From: Desmodesmus armatus
Lineage: Eukaryota; Chlorophyta; Chlorophyceae; Sphaeropleales; Scenedesmaceae
DNA: 64,000 bases
Reading direction: 5' to 3'
Assembly (NCBI GenBank): GCA_007449985.2
Contig: VIIQ02000791.1
Coordinates: 1-64,000 of the forward strand
Below, piece by piece: positions 63,783-64,000 of this stretch. Position numbers and translations under genes: made by a program. Numbering within the stretch: position 1 is the first letter of the stretch; each line of letters opens with the position of its first letter. The notes beneath the pieces are model-generated. The model was not told the origin of the DNA and ran no database searches. It worked only from the letters and a program-made list of their open reading frames with translations.

Positions 63783-64000
63783 GTATGCCCTAGTGGGCTG
63801 ACACTGCCCATCAGCACGTTGTAGATAGAACCTGGAAGCTCAAGAGTTGAAGAGTGTGCATTAACATGGGGTTCGTGCAGTAGGCCCCAGCATCAGCAGT
63901 GATTGCTGCCAGCAGCACCCCAGCAGCAGCAAAGGCTCTATGCATATGACAGCCAACTGCACGTGGCAAGCATGTTCAAGCACGTTATCATCATCTCAAC

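Overview
The window looks like nuclear DNA of a green alga (Chlorophyta, probably Chlamydomonadales/Volvocales). The evidence is intron-rich genes with GT-AG borders, very long CAG/CTG tracts read as poly-Gln, poly-Ala or poly-Ser, AGGGTTTT (TTTTAGGG-type) telomere-like motifs, an algal-type Penelope-like element with hammerhead ribozymes, and plant/algal gene families. No prokaryotic operon structure is present. The species cannot be named from the sequence.

Layout. Positions 1-8830 are a 179-bp tandem satellite (about 49 monomers) containing a 19-monomer higher-order repeat of about 3.4 kb. Positions 8856-10235 are a rearranged Penelope-like element (PLE): a reverse-transcriptase C-terminal fragment flanked by inverted modules carrying type I hammerhead ribozymes, one joined directly to a tRNA-like sequence. 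Positions 10520-11035 hold simple repeats. Positions 12027-13120 are a complete miniature LTR retrotransposon (TRIM) with TG...CA LTRs, a primer-binding site, a polypurine tract and a 5-bp target duplication. Positions 13500-19244 (-) are an F-box/leucine-rich-repeat gene. Positions 19660-23337 (+) are a MYND zinc-finger gene with two apparent frame breaks. Positions 24075-30034 (-) are a NEDD1-like WD40 gene whose last intron is a ~0.93 kb CA microsatellite. Positions 30547-33767 (-) are an N-terminal protein methyltransferase of the NTMT1/METTL11A family, resolved here to eight phase-consistent exons. Positions 34613-36162 (+) are an unidentified gene with four phase-consistent exons. Positions about 38500-44185 (-) are a plant/cyanobacterial FAD-dependent oxidoreductase (lycopene-cyclase-like) with a foldback element in one intron. 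Positions 44200-49880 hold possible decayed coding relics only. Positions 49992-57810 (-) are a large Gln/Ala-rich coiled-coil protein, probably a transcriptional regulator. Positions 58919-62254 (+) are the TATA-binding protein gene, seven exons, with an unusual Pro/Met/Ala-rich C-terminal extension. Position 63657 starts the first exon of a putative plastid-targeted protein that runs off the window.

The genes do not form a pathway. They are unrelated housekeeping and regulatory genes: basal transcription (TBP), microtubule nucleation (NEDD1), protein N-terminal methylation, ubiquitin-ligase targeting (F-box) and a flavoprotein. They sit beside a repeat-rich, possibly subtelomeric or pericentromeric left end. 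The most interesting unit is the hammerhead-ribozyme/tRNA-like/PLE cluster at 8.86-10.24 kb.
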